From Devosia chinhatensis (GTDB taxonomy: Bacteria; Pseudomonadota; Alphaproteobacteria; Rhizobiales; Devosiaceae), in NCBI RefSeq assembly GCF_000969445.1, contig NZ_JZEY01000061.1:536001-600000 (forward strand): 64,000 bases of DNA, given 5' to 3'. Shown piece after piece: positions 45,141 to 54,004 of the stretch. Every line of letters begins with the position of its first letter. Position 1 is the stretch's first letter. The position numbers and the translations under genes were made by a program. The notes under the pieces were generated by a model. That model had not been told where the DNA came from, did no database searches, and worked only from the letters and a program-made list of their open reading frames with translations.

Positions 45141-45256
45141 TGGCTGTTCCCAAGGGCATCAGGCAGGTCGGCTGGTTCGTCGCCCTCTGGGCTGGCGGCG
45201 TTGGCGTCATCCTCGTCATCGGCTACATGATCCGCCTGGTGCTGATGCCGGGGTAA
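45140..45256 (+). CDS. DUF2474 small membrane subunit of cytochrome bd
   Basis: Peptide of 38 residues: a short basic N-terminus (MAVPKGIRQVGWF), one membrane helix rich in Ala, Gly and Val, and the end MIRLVLMPG. The motif GWFVALWAGGV and the place directly after cydB identify DUF2474, the small subunit gene that follows CIO-type cydAB. By analogy with CydX it probably stabilises the oxidase. The start overlaps the cydB stop (TGATG), and GAGGG lies 10 bases upstream. Confidence 0.85.
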   Translation: MAVPKGIRQVGWFVALWAGGVGVILVIGYMIRLVLMPG

Positions 45257-45328
45257 TTCGCCGCGCTCCGGCATGACGACATGGGGCAAGCCTGCTAGAA
45301 GGCGGCACATTCTCCCGAAAGCCACGCC

Positions 45329-46195
45329 GTGCGGCCCACTTCCATCGTCCTGCCTGTCCTTCTCGTCACCCTTGGCATGGTCTTCACCCAGACCGGGGCA
45401 AGCTTTGCCAAAATGCTCTTCCCATTGGTCGGCGCGCAGGGCGCCACAGCCTTGCGCCTCACCCTGGCCGCCCTCGTCCTGGCGCTCGTCTTCCGCCCCT
45501 GGCGGCATCGCCTCGATCGTCGGCAATGGCGGGCGGTGCTGCTCTATGGCGGTGCCATGGGCGCCATGAACCTGTTCTTTTACGCCGCCCTGGAACACAT
45601 TCCGCTCGGCATCGCCGTCGCGCTCGAATTCACCGGCCCGCTCGCCGTGGCCCTGTTCGGCGCCCGCAAGCCGCTCGATTTCTTCTGGATCGTCCTGGCA
45701 CTGGCCGGCTTTGCCCTGCTGCTGCCTTGGAGCGATGCCTCCGGCGACATTGCCCCGGTCGGGGTCGCCCTGGCCCTGTGTGCCGGCGCCTGTTGGGCCG
45801 GTTACATCATTTTCGGCCAGCGCGCCGGCACCGGCGGCGGTGCCCATATCGCCGCTTTGGGCGTCGGCACGGCAGCCGTCATCGCGCTGCCCTTCGGCGC
45901 CATCGGTGCGGGAACCAGCCTGCTCGATCCCGCCATCCTGCCGCTGGGTCTTGCCGTGGCGCTTCTCTCCAGCGCCATCCCCTATGCGCTCGACATGGTC
46001 GCACTGCCCCATATCCCGGCGCGTCTTTTCGGCATCCTCATGTCAGGCCAGCCCGCCTTCGCGGCGCTTTCCGGGCTCGTCATCCTGCATGAAACGCTGG
46101 GCCTTGGCCAGGTCGGGGGCATCGCCGCGATCATGGCCGCCTCGATCGGGGCCACCATCACCATTGCCCGCCGGCCACCGCCACCGGTTGCATGA
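45329..46195 (+). CDS. EamA/DMT-superfamily exporter, RhtA-like
   Basis: Inner-membrane transporter of 288 residues with ten predicted helices in two EamA repeats (about 10-135 and 145-280). The segment LEHIPLGIAVALEFTGPLAV is typical of RhtA-type threonine/homoserine exporters, so efflux of amino acids or related metabolites is likely; the substrate is not proven. The start is GTG without a strong ribosome binding site. It lies 72 bases after the cyd genes and may have its own promoter. Confidence 0.83.
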   Translation: MRPTSIVLPVLLVTLGMVFTQTGASFAKMLFPLVGAQGATALRLTLAALVLALVFRPWRHRLDRRQWRAVLLYGGAMGAMNLFFYAALEHIPLGIAVALEFTGPLAVALFGARKPLDFFWIVLALAGFALLLPWSDASGDIAPVGVALALCAGACWAGYIIFGQRAGTGGGAHIAALGVGTAAVIALPFGAIGAGTSLLDPAILPLGLAVALLSSAIPYALDMVALPHIPARLFGILMSGQPAFAALSGLVILHETLGLGQVGGIAAIMAASIGATITIARRPPPPVA

Positions 46196-46239
46196 GTGCG
46201 CCGGCAATTGCATAGTCCGCGCTCGAGGAGATCGCCATC

Positions 46240-46617
46240 ATGCTCTACGCCATTTTGTGCTATAACGACGAACAGGAAGTCTCGCGCTGGACCGCCGAGG
46301 AAGATGCCGCCTGCATGGAGCGTCTGGGCAAGGTCCAGGCCGATATGAGCGCCAGGGGCAAGCTCGGCCCGGTGGTGCGGCTCTGGAATACCGACGAGGC
46401 CCGCACGCTCAGGAAAAGCTCGGGCGAGCCGGTGGTCTTCGACGGTCCCTTCGCCGAGACCAAGGAACAATTTCTCGGTTTTTACGTCGCCGATTGCCAG
46501 TCCATGGACGAAGCCATGGACTTCGCCAAAAAGCTTGCCGTCGCCAATCCCGGCACCGGCTCTTACGAAATCCGGCCCCTGCGCTATTTCGGCAATAATC
46601 AACTGACCGAGGCCTAG
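46240..46617 (+). CDS. YCII-domain (DGPF) protein
   Basis: Protein of 125 residues of the YCII-related family. Diagnostic residues are MLYAILCYNDE at the start, DGPFAETKEQFLGFYVADC in the middle and EIRPLRYF at the end. Such proteins are often encoded with ECF sigma factors, but none is present here; no catalytic role is established. The spacer to the upstream transporter is 44 bases. Its stop TAG shares CTAG with the panC stop on the other strand. Confidence 0.85.
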   Translation: MLYAILCYNDEQEVSRWTAEEDAACMERLGKVQADMSARGKLGPVVRLWNTDEARTLRKSSGEPVVFDGPFAETKEQFLGFYVADCQSMDEAMDFAKKLAVANPGTGSYEIRPLRYFGNNQLTEA

Positions 46618-47468
46618 TCTTCCGGCCCGATCGGCAAATTGTCGATGAGCCGGGTCGTTCCCAGATGCGCCGCCACCGCCAGCAGCGCCCCGCGCGCGCC
46701 GACCTTGGCGATGGCACCGAGGCTTTGCGGGTCGCGGACCTCCCAATATTGCAACGCGATCCGCTCCGATCCGGCCAGCACCGACCGACCGATGGAGGCC
46801 AGCTTTTCCGGGTCGGTCTCGCCGGCTCGATAAGCGTCCGCGACCGCTGCCAGGCTCTCGTACAAGAACGGCGCTGCGGCGCGATCCTCTGGCGAGAGAT
46901 AGACATTGCGCGAACTCAGCGCCAGCCCGTCCGCCTCCCGCACGATCGGTCCGCGCACGATCTCCACCGGCACGTCGAGATCACGCACCATGCGCTCGAT
47001 CACCGCGCATTGCTGGGCATCCTTCTGCCCGAACAGAGCAACATCGGGCTGCACCAGGTTGAAGAGCTTGAGCACCACCGTCGCCACGCCGCGGAAATGG
47101 CCGGGCCGTTCGGCCCCGCAAAGCGGCAGCGATACCATCGCCTCGTCGACGAAGGTGGACGCGCCGGGCGGATACATGTCCTCGACCGAGGGCAGGAACA
47201 GCGCGTCGACGCCCGCCGCCTCGAGCTTTTCGATATCGGCCTCGATAGGCCTGGGATAGCGCGACAGATCCTCGTTGGGCCCGAATTGCAGCGGATTGAC
47301 GAAGATCGAGGCGATGACCACGTCCGCCCGCTCCCGCGCCAGCTCCATCAGGCTCACATGGCCGGCATGCAGCGCCCCCATGGTCGGTACGAAGCCCAGC
47401 CGCGCCCCGGTTCCCAGCGCCTTGCGCCAGGCCTTGAGCGCAGCCTTGTCGCGAAGGATGATCGTCAT
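46614..47468 (-). CDS. panC: Pantoate--beta-alanine ligase
   Basis: ATP-dependent enzyme joining pantoate and beta-alanine to pantothenate, 284 residues. Conserved elements are GFVPTMGALHAGHVSLMELAR (HxGH nucleotide motif), SIFVNPLQFGPNEDLSRYPR, VATVVLKLFNLVQPDVALFGQKD and LALSSRN. The start overlaps coaBC by 4 bases. It is the last gene of panB-coaBC-panC. No panD for beta-alanine synthesis is present in the window. Confidence 0.95.
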   Translation of the reverse strand: MTIILRDKAALKAWRKALGTGARLGFVPTMGALHAGHVSLMELARERADVVIASIFVNPLQFGPNEDLSRYPRPIEADIEKLEAAGVDALFLPSVEDMYPPGASTFVDEAMVSLPLCGAERPGHFRGVATVVLKLFNLVQPDVALFGQKDAQQCAVIERMVRDLDVPVEIVRGPIVREADGLALSSRNVYLSPEDRAAAPFLYESLAAVADAYRAGETDPEKLASIGRSVLAGSERIALQYWEVRDPQSLGAIAKVGARGALLAVAAHLGTTRLIDNLPIGPED

Positions 47469-48673
47469 GCGATGAGGTCCCAGATCTGCCGGGCAATGTC
47501 GGCCTTGCTGCCCAGTCCCAGCGCATGGCGCGATCCGTCCTTGCCCAGCAGCACGCCGGCATTGGTGCCCACGGCAAAGCCGGTCTGGCCCGCCGCGCCC
47601 AGCCGCGACACTTCGTTGGCGAAGAGATAATCGAGCCCCTTTGCTTCGAGCTTGCCCCTCCCATGGGCCTCGACGTCATCCGTTTCGGCCGCAAAGCCCA
47701 GGAACCACTGGCCGGTCGCAGCCTGACGCAGGCTTCCCAGCACATCTTGGGACGGCACCAGATCGAGCGCGATCGCGGCCGCGGCCCGCTTGAGCTTGTT
47801 GGCGGCGGGCGCGGCGACGGCATAATCCATCACCGCCGCGCTGGCTACGACGCCCTGCGCCAGCGGCAGATATTGGAGCGCCGCTGCAGCCATCTCCTCG
47901 GCCGTGCGAACCTCGATGACGCGCAGCCGTCCTTGCGTGCCGCGCGGCGCCACCGGGCGCACCACGCCCTTATCCATGCCCAGCACATAATCGACCGCCG
48001 CGCCGCGCCGCAGCGCCTCCTCGGCCATCGCCGCGCCCATCCGCCCGGTGGAATGGTTGGTGATATAGCGCACCGCATCGATGGCGCTCGTTGTCGGCCC
48101 CGCCGTCATCAGGATGCGCTGGCCGGCAAGATCCTGCCGGTCCGGCAGCAGCGCCCGCTCAATGGCCGCGACGATCTCGGCGACCGGCGCCAGCTTGCCC
48201 ATGCCCACTTCGCCACAGGCCAATAGGCCCGATGCCGGCGGGATCAGTCCGGCGCCGCGCGACACCAGCGTCGCCAGGTGTTGCTGCACGATGGGCTTGT
48301 CCCACATCACCGTGTTCATGGCTGGCGCGACCAGCATCGGCGCCTCGGTGGCCAGGGCCACCGTCGAGGGCAGGTCGTCGGCAAGCCCCAGGGCAAGCCG
48401 CGCCAGCATATTGGCGCTGGCCGGGGCAAAGACGACGAGATCGGCCCATCGCGCCAGATCGATATGCTCGGTGCCCGATACGCTGGGCCCGAACAGATCG
48501 GACAGGGCCGGCCGCCCGCTCAGCGTTTCCAGCACCAGGGGGCTGACGAACTGGCTGGCGCTCTTGGTCAGCAGGCACTGCGTCTGGTGCCCGGCCTTGC
48601 CCAGTTCGGAAACGACATCGGCAATCTTGTAGGCCGAGATCGAGCCGGATATCGCGATCAGGATATTGGCCAT
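47465..48673 (-). CDS. coaBC: Bifunctional phosphopantothenoylcysteine synthetase/decarboxylase
   Basis: Flavoprotein carrying two steps of CoA synthesis, 402 residues. The CoaC half (about 1-180) has the active-site His in GTEHIDLARWAD, PAMNTVMW and the Cys in LLACGEVGMGK. The CoaB half (about 185-400) has ILMTAGPTTSAIDAVRYITN, HSTGRMG and ANKLKR. The domain order and length are those of the bacterial Dfp protein. It overlaps panC by ATGA and shares one base with panB (TAATG). Confidence 0.95.
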   Translation of the reverse strand: MANILIAISGSISAYKIADVVSELGKAGHQTQCLLTKSASQFVSPLVLETLSGRPALSDLFGPSVSGTEHIDLARWADLVVFAPASANMLARLALGLADDLPSTVALATEAPMLVAPAMNTVMWDKPIVQQHLATLVSRGAGLIPPASGLLACGEVGMGKLAPVAEIVAAIERALLPDRQDLAGQRILMTAGPTTSAIDAVRYITNHSTGRMGAAMAEEALRRGAAVDYVLGMDKGVVRPVAPRGTQGRLRVIEVRTAEEMAAAALQYLPLAQGVVASAAVMDYAVAAPAANKLKRAAAAIALDLVPSQDVLGSLRQAATGQWFLGFAAETDDVEAHGRGKLEAKGLDYLFANEVSRLGAAGQTGFAVGTNAGVLLGKDGSRHALGLGSKADIARQIWDLIA

Positions 48674-49491
48674 TACTCAGCCCGCCGCGGCATGGGGATG
48701 GGCTGCCGCTCGGCCTTGGTGTCGGCGACGTAATCGCCCACCGCTGCGCGGATGATGGCCGCGACATCAGCCCTTGGCTTGGCGAAGCTGGGCGGCGGCG
48801 TTACGCTGAGCCCGATCAGGTCGTTCACCACCAGCACCTGCCCGGCGCAATCCTTGCCCGAGCCGATGCCGATCGTGGGGATGGTGAGAGCCCGGGTGAT
48901 GTCTGCGGCCAGTGCCGGCGTCACGCATTCAAGAACGATGGCGAAGGCGCCGGCAGCTTCGAGCGCCTTGGCTTCCGCGCGCAACCGCGCAGCCGAAGCC
49001 TCGTCCTTGCCATGCATGTAGTAACCGCCCATCTGGTGCACCGATTGCGGCATGAGCCCGATATGGGCCATGACGGCAATGCCCTGTGCCACCAGCATCT
49101 CGACCATGGGCACCACGGCCAGGCCACCCTCGATCTTGACCGCCTCGACCCCCGTCTCCTTCATCACCCGCACCGCGTTCTGCACCGCGATCTGCGGATC
49201 GGTAACCGAGCCGAACGGCATGTCGCAGACCAGCAACGCCCGCCGCGACCCCCGCTTGACGGCGCTTGCATGCCGGATCATGTCGTCCAGCGTCACCGGC
49301 AGGGTGGTTTCATGCCCGAGCACGACATTGCCCAGGCTATCGCCGATAAGGATCATGTCCACCCCGGCGCTTTCGACGAGGCTGGCCATCGTAGCGTCAT
49401 AGGCAGTCAGCATGGCGATGGCCTCGCCGCGCTGGCGCATCGCGGAAATATCGCGCGTTGTAAGGCGTTTGCTGGGGGTCTGGGCCGACAT
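48673..49491 (-). CDS. panB: 3-methyl-2-oxobutanoate hydroxymethyltransferase
   Basis: First enzyme of pantothenate synthesis, transferring a hydroxymethyl group from methylenetetrahydrofolate to alpha-ketoisovalerate. It has 272 residues. Motifs are MLTAYDATMASLVESAGVD, ILIGDSLGNVVLGHETTLPV, VKIEGG, HIGLMPQSVHQMGGY and the substrate-site IGIGSGKDCAGQVLVVNDL. It is the first gene of the panB-coaBC-panC operon, which groups pantothenate synthesis with two following steps of CoA synthesis. Confidence 0.95.
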   Translation of the reverse strand: MSAQTPSKRLTTRDISAMRQRGEAIAMLTAYDATMASLVESAGVDMILIGDSLGNVVLGHETTLPVTLDDMIRHASAVKRGSRRALLVCDMPFGSVTDPQIAVQNAVRVMKETGVEAVKIEGGLAVVPMVEMLVAQGIAVMAHIGLMPQSVHQMGGYYMHGKDEASAARLRAEAKALEAAGAFAIVLECVTPALAADITRALTIPTIGIGSGKDCAGQVLVVNDLIGLSVTPPPSFAKPRADVAAIIRAAVGDYVADTKAERQPIPMPRRAE

Positions 49492-49610
49492 GAAAAGTCC
49501 TCCAACCCGGCCGGATCCGACAGCGTCCGGCTGTTGCGCGGGAGATAGGCCATTCGCTTGCGCGGCGCCAGCCCTTCATTGGTGCTATGCGTGCATCAGG
49601 GGGCTGGCTC

Positions 49611-49640
49611 AAAATGAAGAGGCGGGCCGCAGGGCCCGCC
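49611..49640 (-). terminator. Intrinsic terminator after the receptor-coupled small gene
   Basis: Minus-strand perfect stem GGCGGGCC / GGCCCGCC with a 4-base loop followed by TCTTCATTTT, 9 bases after the small-gene stop. It ends the receptor/small-gene transcript. Confidence 0.8.
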
Positions 49641-49648
49641 TTGAGGGA

Positions 49649-49873
49649 TCATTTGCCGGTCGGCTGCTGGTCGGCGCTCGCCGCCGCGCGCCTGCGCTCG
49701 ACGCTCTCGATATAGGCCTTGGCCAGGTAGAGGTTGAGGTCCTCGAGCGATTCCACCAGCGTCTCGAGCGCCACGGCAAATTCCTTCGGCTGGTTCACGC
49801 CTGCCGCGTCGGCCGTTCCGGAATTGGGCTCGGCCTCAGCGGTCCAGTTCGCGTCATAGGCAAGGTACAGCAT
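49649..49873 (-). CDS. 74-residue protein of unknown function, coupled to a chemoreceptor
   Basis: Small acidic protein. The N-terminal about 30 residues are probably flexible ([16 protein letters not shown]); residues about 30-64 form a predicted amphipathic helix (FAVALETLVESLEDLNLYLA), and the end is polar. No family is recognised. Its ATG overlaps the stop of the CHASE3 receptor (TGATG), no separate ribosome binding site is seen, and the shared transcript ends at a terminator. Such coupling suggests that it is made in proportion to the receptor and may bind it or the chemotaxis array. That function is inference. Confidence 0.7.
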   Translation of the reverse strand: MLYLAYDANWTAEAEPNSGTADAAGVNQPKEFAVALETLVESLEDLNLYLAKAYIESVERRRAAASADQQPTGK

Positions 49874-51909
49874 CAGAATTCGCTCCAGTCCTGGGCCAGT
49901 GCGGTATTGCCGCGCGACAGGAAGGTCTTGGCTGCAGCCTTGGCCTTTGCCGCAAAGCTGGGGCGCTCGGGCTCGGCCCGCGGTGCCGCCTTGGACATGC
50001 CCGCCGGCCGCGCGTCGATAACGAACACTTCCACGGTCGCATCGAGCGTGCGCGCCTGGCTTTCGGTCTGCTCGATGGCCGCATTGGTCTCTTCCACCAG
50101 CGCCGCATTGTGCTGGGTCATCTCGTCCATCTGGCGCACGGCCTGGCCCACTTCGGCGATGGCCTGGGCTTGCTCTTCGCTGGCGCCGGCGATCTCGGTG
50201 ATCAGCACGCTGCTGTCCCGCATGCCGTCGATCATCGAGGACAGCGCCGAGGAGGCGCGTGACACCAATTGCGTGCCATCGGCCACATCGTTGGCGCTCT
50301 GCTCGATCAGCGCCTTGACCTCGTCGGAGGCATGGGCGGCCGACTGGGCCAGGCGCCGCACCTCGATGGCGACCACGGCAAAGCCCTTTCCGGCTTCGCC
50401 GGCACGGGCCGCTTCAACCGAAGCGTTCAGCGCCAGCAGATTGGTCTGGAAGGCGATGTCGTCGATCATCCCGATAATATCGGAGATCTTGCGCGACGAC
50501 TGCGTGATGCGCTCCATGGCCTGGGTGGCTTCCTGGATCGTCTGGCCACCGTTTTCGGCGGCCTTGGTCACTTCGCGGGCCTTCTGGCTCGCCAGGTCGG
50601 CGCGCTTGGCATTGGCGGTCACGGTCGCAGTGACCTGCTCGAGTGCGGCGGTAGTCTCCTCTATTGCGGCCGCCTGTCGGGTCGTGCGCTCGGACAGATC
50701 GTTGGCTCCCGAGAGGATTTCACCCGTGGCCATGCGCAGGCCTACCGATGTGTCGCGTACCTTGCCCATGATTTCGGACAATTGCTGGCCCATGCTGTTG
50801 ACGTTGCTCTTGAGGTCGTCGAACACGCCGCGATAATCGGCGTTCATCCGGCGGGTCAGGTCGGCCTTGGCCATGCCGGCCAGCACGTCGCCGGCTTCGT
50901 TCACGGCCTTGCTGACCGTGTCGAGCATTTCGTTGAAGCTATCGACCACCATGTCGATCTCGTCATCTCCGAAGCGCTCGTCGATGCGCTGCGACAGATC
51001 GCCTTCAAGCGTTGCATGCACGACCCGGGCAAAACCGTCCTGGAAGCGCTGCATCATGTCCTGCCGCGCCAGGGTTGCGGCCCGGCGGCCTTCTTCCTCG
51101 CCGGCGAGTTCGGCGATGCGCACCGCATTGGCCTTGAACACCGCCAGGGCCCGGGCGATGGCGCCCACTTCGTCGGCGCGTTCGGCATGGGGCACGTCCA
51201 CGTCGAGCCGGCCGGAGGTTAGTTCACCCATGGCGCCGGTGAGACGCGCCAATGGCGAGGAGACGCTCGAACCGATGACCCAGGCAAAGATCGATCCCAG
51301 GATCAGAGCGGCGGCTATGCCGCCGCCGACCAGGAAATAGGTGGTGGTGGTGGCCGCTTCACTGGCCGCTGCACGAACAACCAGCAATCCTTCTTCTTCT
51401 GCGACCATCGCGGAGATGACGTCGCGGAAGGCGGCGAAAGCCTGGCTGCCACCGAAACTTGCATAGTTCCGGACATATTGGGTGAGTTGCTCATCCGTTG
51501 TCGCCAGGCGCCGGGCTGCAATCGTCTGATTGGGGGCCGCCTCAACCCATTCATTGAAAAGCCGCAGCGCCTCGGACGCCCGTTCGACCTGGACCGGATT
51601 GTCGCTGACGAGCTCTCGCACCTTTTCGAGATTGCCGATGGTCGTTGCCATGCCCTCCTCGAAGTTTCTGAACTGGGCCTCATCGGCGGTCAGGGCAAAG
51701 CCGCGCGCACCGGACTGCGCGACCACCGCATGTTCGTGGGCACCGGTCGCCAGCCCGATCACGTTATAGGTGTGCTCGACCTGCTTGGTCGCCGCCTGCA
51801 TGGACGAAATGCTCAGCACCGCCACGACGCAGACAGCCAGGAAGAACGCGGCCGGGATTGCTGCAACGAGCAGGATTTTGGCCTTTACGGAGGTACTGAA
51901 GATTTTCAC
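49873..51909 (-). CDS. Transmembrane chemoreceptor with CHASE3 sensor
   Basis: Methyl-accepting chemotaxis protein of 678 residues. TM1 (about 12-35) and TM2 (about 190-212) flank a helical periplasmic domain of CHASE3 type, marked by [18 protein letters not shown]-like units follow (three by inspection), then the signalling domain with [20 protein letters not shown] and the tail [12 protein letters not shown]. It shares tail and layout with the receptors around 5-15 kb but not the sensor. The start is GTG, about 7 bases after AAGGG; a TTG 11 codons upstream is less likely. A small gene is coupled to its stop. It is divergent from a CHASE3 diguanylate cyclase. Confidence 0.9.
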   Translation of the reverse strand: MKIFSTSVKAKILLVAAIPAAFFLAVCVVAVLSISSMQAATKQVEHTYNVIGLATGAHEHAVVAQSGARGFALTADEAQFRNFEEGMATTIGNLEKVRELVSDNPVQVERASEALRLFNEWVEAAPNQTIAARRLATTDEQLTQYVRNYASFGGSQAFAAFRDVISAMVAEEEGLLVVRAAASEAATTTTYFLVGGGIAAALILGSIFAWVIGSSVSSPLARLTGAMGELTSGRLDVDVPHAERADEVGAIARALAVFKANAVRIAELAGEEEGRRAATLARQDMMQRFQDGFARVVHATLEGDLSQRIDERFGDDEIDMVVDSFNEMLDTVSKAVNEAGDVLAGMAKADLTRRMNADYRGVFDDLKSNVNSMGQQLSEIMGKVRDTSVGLRMATGEILSGANDLSERTTRQAAAIEETTAALEQVTATVTANAKRADLASQKAREVTKAAENGGQTIQEATQAMERITQSSRKISDIIGMIDDIAFQTNLLALNASVEAARAGEAGKGFAVVAIEVRRLAQSAAHASDEVKALIEQSANDVADGTQLVSRASSALSSMIDGMRDSSVLITEIAGASEEQAQAIAEVGQAVRQMDEMTQHNAALVEETNAAIEQTESQARTLDATVEVFVIDARPAGMSKAAPRAEPERPSFAAKAKAAAKTFLSRGNTALAQDWSEF

Positions 51910-52239
51910 GAGCTGACCCTTCTGGTTCACCGGCGCAACCAAGGCGCCTCACTGCCCCGATCAAATGCCCACCCGTTTAACTTTTGCTTGCCGAATAGCG
52001 GCCCCGCGTTAAGTGGAATTGCGTAATTCTGGACTAGAACACCGAGAAAAATTCTAAAAACCATTTTAAAATCAAGGCACTGCGACTTTCGGCATTTCCC
52101 GCTCTGCGGAGCGCCTTAGGTGGTAGCACGTAACGGGAAGTCCCGATAACGTCTCGTTAACCCCCGTCGAGCACAGGGTAAGGCGCGACAAAACCCGTCG
52201 TGTCCGGCCGGCTAGGGGCCGCATCCAGAGAGAACTATC
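51910..52239. other. Divergent spacer between CHASE3 receptor and CHASE3 cyclase
   Basis: This 330-base stretch holds no convincing gene. It includes an AT-rich part next to position 52060 and two small palindromes: CGCTC-TGCG-GAGCG (52100-52113) and CGGGA-AG-TCCCG (52134-52145). Promoters for both flanking genes must lie here. GTTAA elements occur on both sides, but no clear full promoter or operator could be assigned. Confidence 0.55.
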
Positions 52240-54000
52240 GTGCTCGGTCGTCTGTTTGACTTCAGCGTAACGCGTGTGGCTCCCGTATCCCTGTTCGCCG
52301 TTGCCTGCCTTGTCGGCAACAGCTGGTGGACCTTCCACAATATTTCTCAATTGGTTCAGGCCACGACCTGGGTCGAGCAGACTGCCGACATCCAGCTCGA
52401 AGTGGCCCGGATCGAGACCGATCTCGTCAATGCCGAGACCGGCCAGCGCGGCTATGTGCTCACGGCGCTGACCGACTACCTCGAGCCCTATTACGCCGGC
52501 ATTCGCTACGCCGATCAGCGCCTCGTTCAGCTGGACCGGATGGCCACTGGCCATCCCGCGATTACCGCGCAGCTCGATGACCTCGAAACTGCCGTGCTGG
52601 GCAAGTTCGAGGAAATGCGCACCGTCATCAGCCTGATGGAAACGCGCGGCCAGATCGCGGCCCGCCAGAGAATTTCCCTGGGTGAGGGCAAGGCGCTGAT
52701 GGATGAGGTCCGCCTCGTGGTCAGCACTATTCAGGGCGAACTCGCCAGCGACCTCGAGGCACAGAAGCAGCAGGTTGCCCTGGCGCGCACTTCGGCCCTT
52801 TCTGCCCTGTCACTGTTCGTCACCGGCACCCTCATCCTGGTCGCCCTGCTCTATGCCACGTCCCGGCGGGAGCTGGCCCGCCGATCCAAGGATTCGGCGG
52901 AGATCGCGCAATATGCCCAGTCGCTCAAGAGCTCGCTGGCCGAATTGCGCCGTGACCGCAACGAGGTGCAGGAGCTCATCGAGGCCGCCGGCTATATGCA
53001 GAGCTGCGACTCGGTCCCGGAACTCACGCGCCTTTTGACGCCCATTCTCGAGCGCATCTTTGCGGGCTATTCGGGGCATGTCTATCTGCACGCACCCTCG
53101 CGCAACCGGCTCGACTGCGTCGCCAGTTTCGGTGGCCTAGAACCAGCGCACCTGATGGCGCCCACCGATTGCTGGGCCTTGCGGCGCGGCCAGGATCATC
53201 TGCACACGCTCGAAAACGGCGCGCCCGCCTGTGCCCATCATCATGGCGAACGATCAGACACGCTCTGCGTCCCGCTCATCGCCCATGGCGACACGATCGG
53301 GCTGCTCACGCTCATCCGTCAGGACCAGCAGGATCACGACCCCGCCGACAAGATGGACAATGCCCGCCGCCTCTCGCACATGGTGGGGGCGCAACTCGGG
53401 CTGACCTTCGCCAATCTCAAATTGCAGGATTCCCTGCGCCAGCAGGCCATTACCGACCCGCTCACCCAGGCCTTCAACCGCCGCTACCTCGATGCGATTG
53501 GCGACAAGATCCTGGCCCAGGCGGATCGCTTCCATCAGCATCTGGCCGTGGCCATGCTCGATGTCGACCATTTCAAGCAATACAACGACCTGCATGGCCA
53601 CGTCGCCGGCGACCATGCCCTGACAGCGGTCGCCCACTTCATGCAGACCCATATCCGCGAGGCCGACTGGCTGTTCCGCTATGGCGGCGAGGAATTCCTC
53701 ATCATCCTGCAGGGCAGCGACGCGGACTCTGCCCGCGCCAAGCTCGAGCACATGCGAGAGGCGGTCGCCGCGCTGCAATTCACCAATGGCGACATCGTCC
53801 TGCCGGGCGTCACCATCTCGCTCGGCTGCGCCATCTATCCCGAGCACGCCACGTCCCTGGCCGAGCTGATCGACCTGGCCGATGGCGCGCTCTACGAGGC
53901 CAAGGCTGCCGGCCGCAACCGGATCCGCCTGCATGAAGGCCGAAGCGAAACTGCCTCTGTTACGGGGGCCAATCTTCTATCCATTGCGGCAAAGGCATGA
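52240..54000 (+). CDS. Diguanylate cyclase, CHASE3-GAF-GGDEF
   Basis: Membrane-bound enzyme of 586 residues making c-di-GMP. TM helices at about 15-35 and 185-205 flank a CHASE3 periplasmic domain (LVNAETGQRGYVLT), followed by a coiled region, a GAF-like domain (about 250-385) and a GGDEF domain (about 400-565). The active-site loop is GGEEF. The inhibitory RxxD site (READ, five residues before GGEEF) is present, so both catalysis and product inhibition are expected. The start is GTG. A phosphodiesterase gene begins 4 bases after its stop. Confidence 0.92.
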   Translation: MLGRLFDFSVTRVAPVSLFAVACLVGNSWWTFHNISQLVQATTWVEQTADIQLEVARIETDLVNAETGQRGYVLTALTDYLEPYYAGIRYADQRLVQLDRMATGHPAITAQLDDLETAVLGKFEEMRTVISLMETRGQIAARQRISLGEGKALMDEVRLVVSTIQGELASDLEAQKQQVALARTSALSALSLFVTGTLILVALLYATSRRELARRSKDSAEIAQYAQSLKSSLAELRRDRNEVQELIEAAGYMQSCDSVPELTRLLTPILERIFAGYSGHVYLHAPSRNRLDCVASFGGLEPAHLMAPTDCWALRRGQDHLHTLENGAPACAHHHGERSDTLCVPLIAHGDTIGLLTLIRQDQQDHDPADKMDNARRLSHMVGAQLGLTFANLKLQDSLRQQAITDPLTQAFNRRYLDAIGDKILAQADRFHQHLAVAMLDVDHFKQYNDLHGHVAGDHALTAVAHFMQTHIREADWLFRYGGEEFLIILQGSDADSARAKLEHMREAVAALQFTNGDIVLPGVTISLGCAIYPEHATSLAELIDLADGALYEAKAAGRNRIRLHEGRSETASVTGANLLSIAAKA

Positions 54001-54004
54001 GGTC

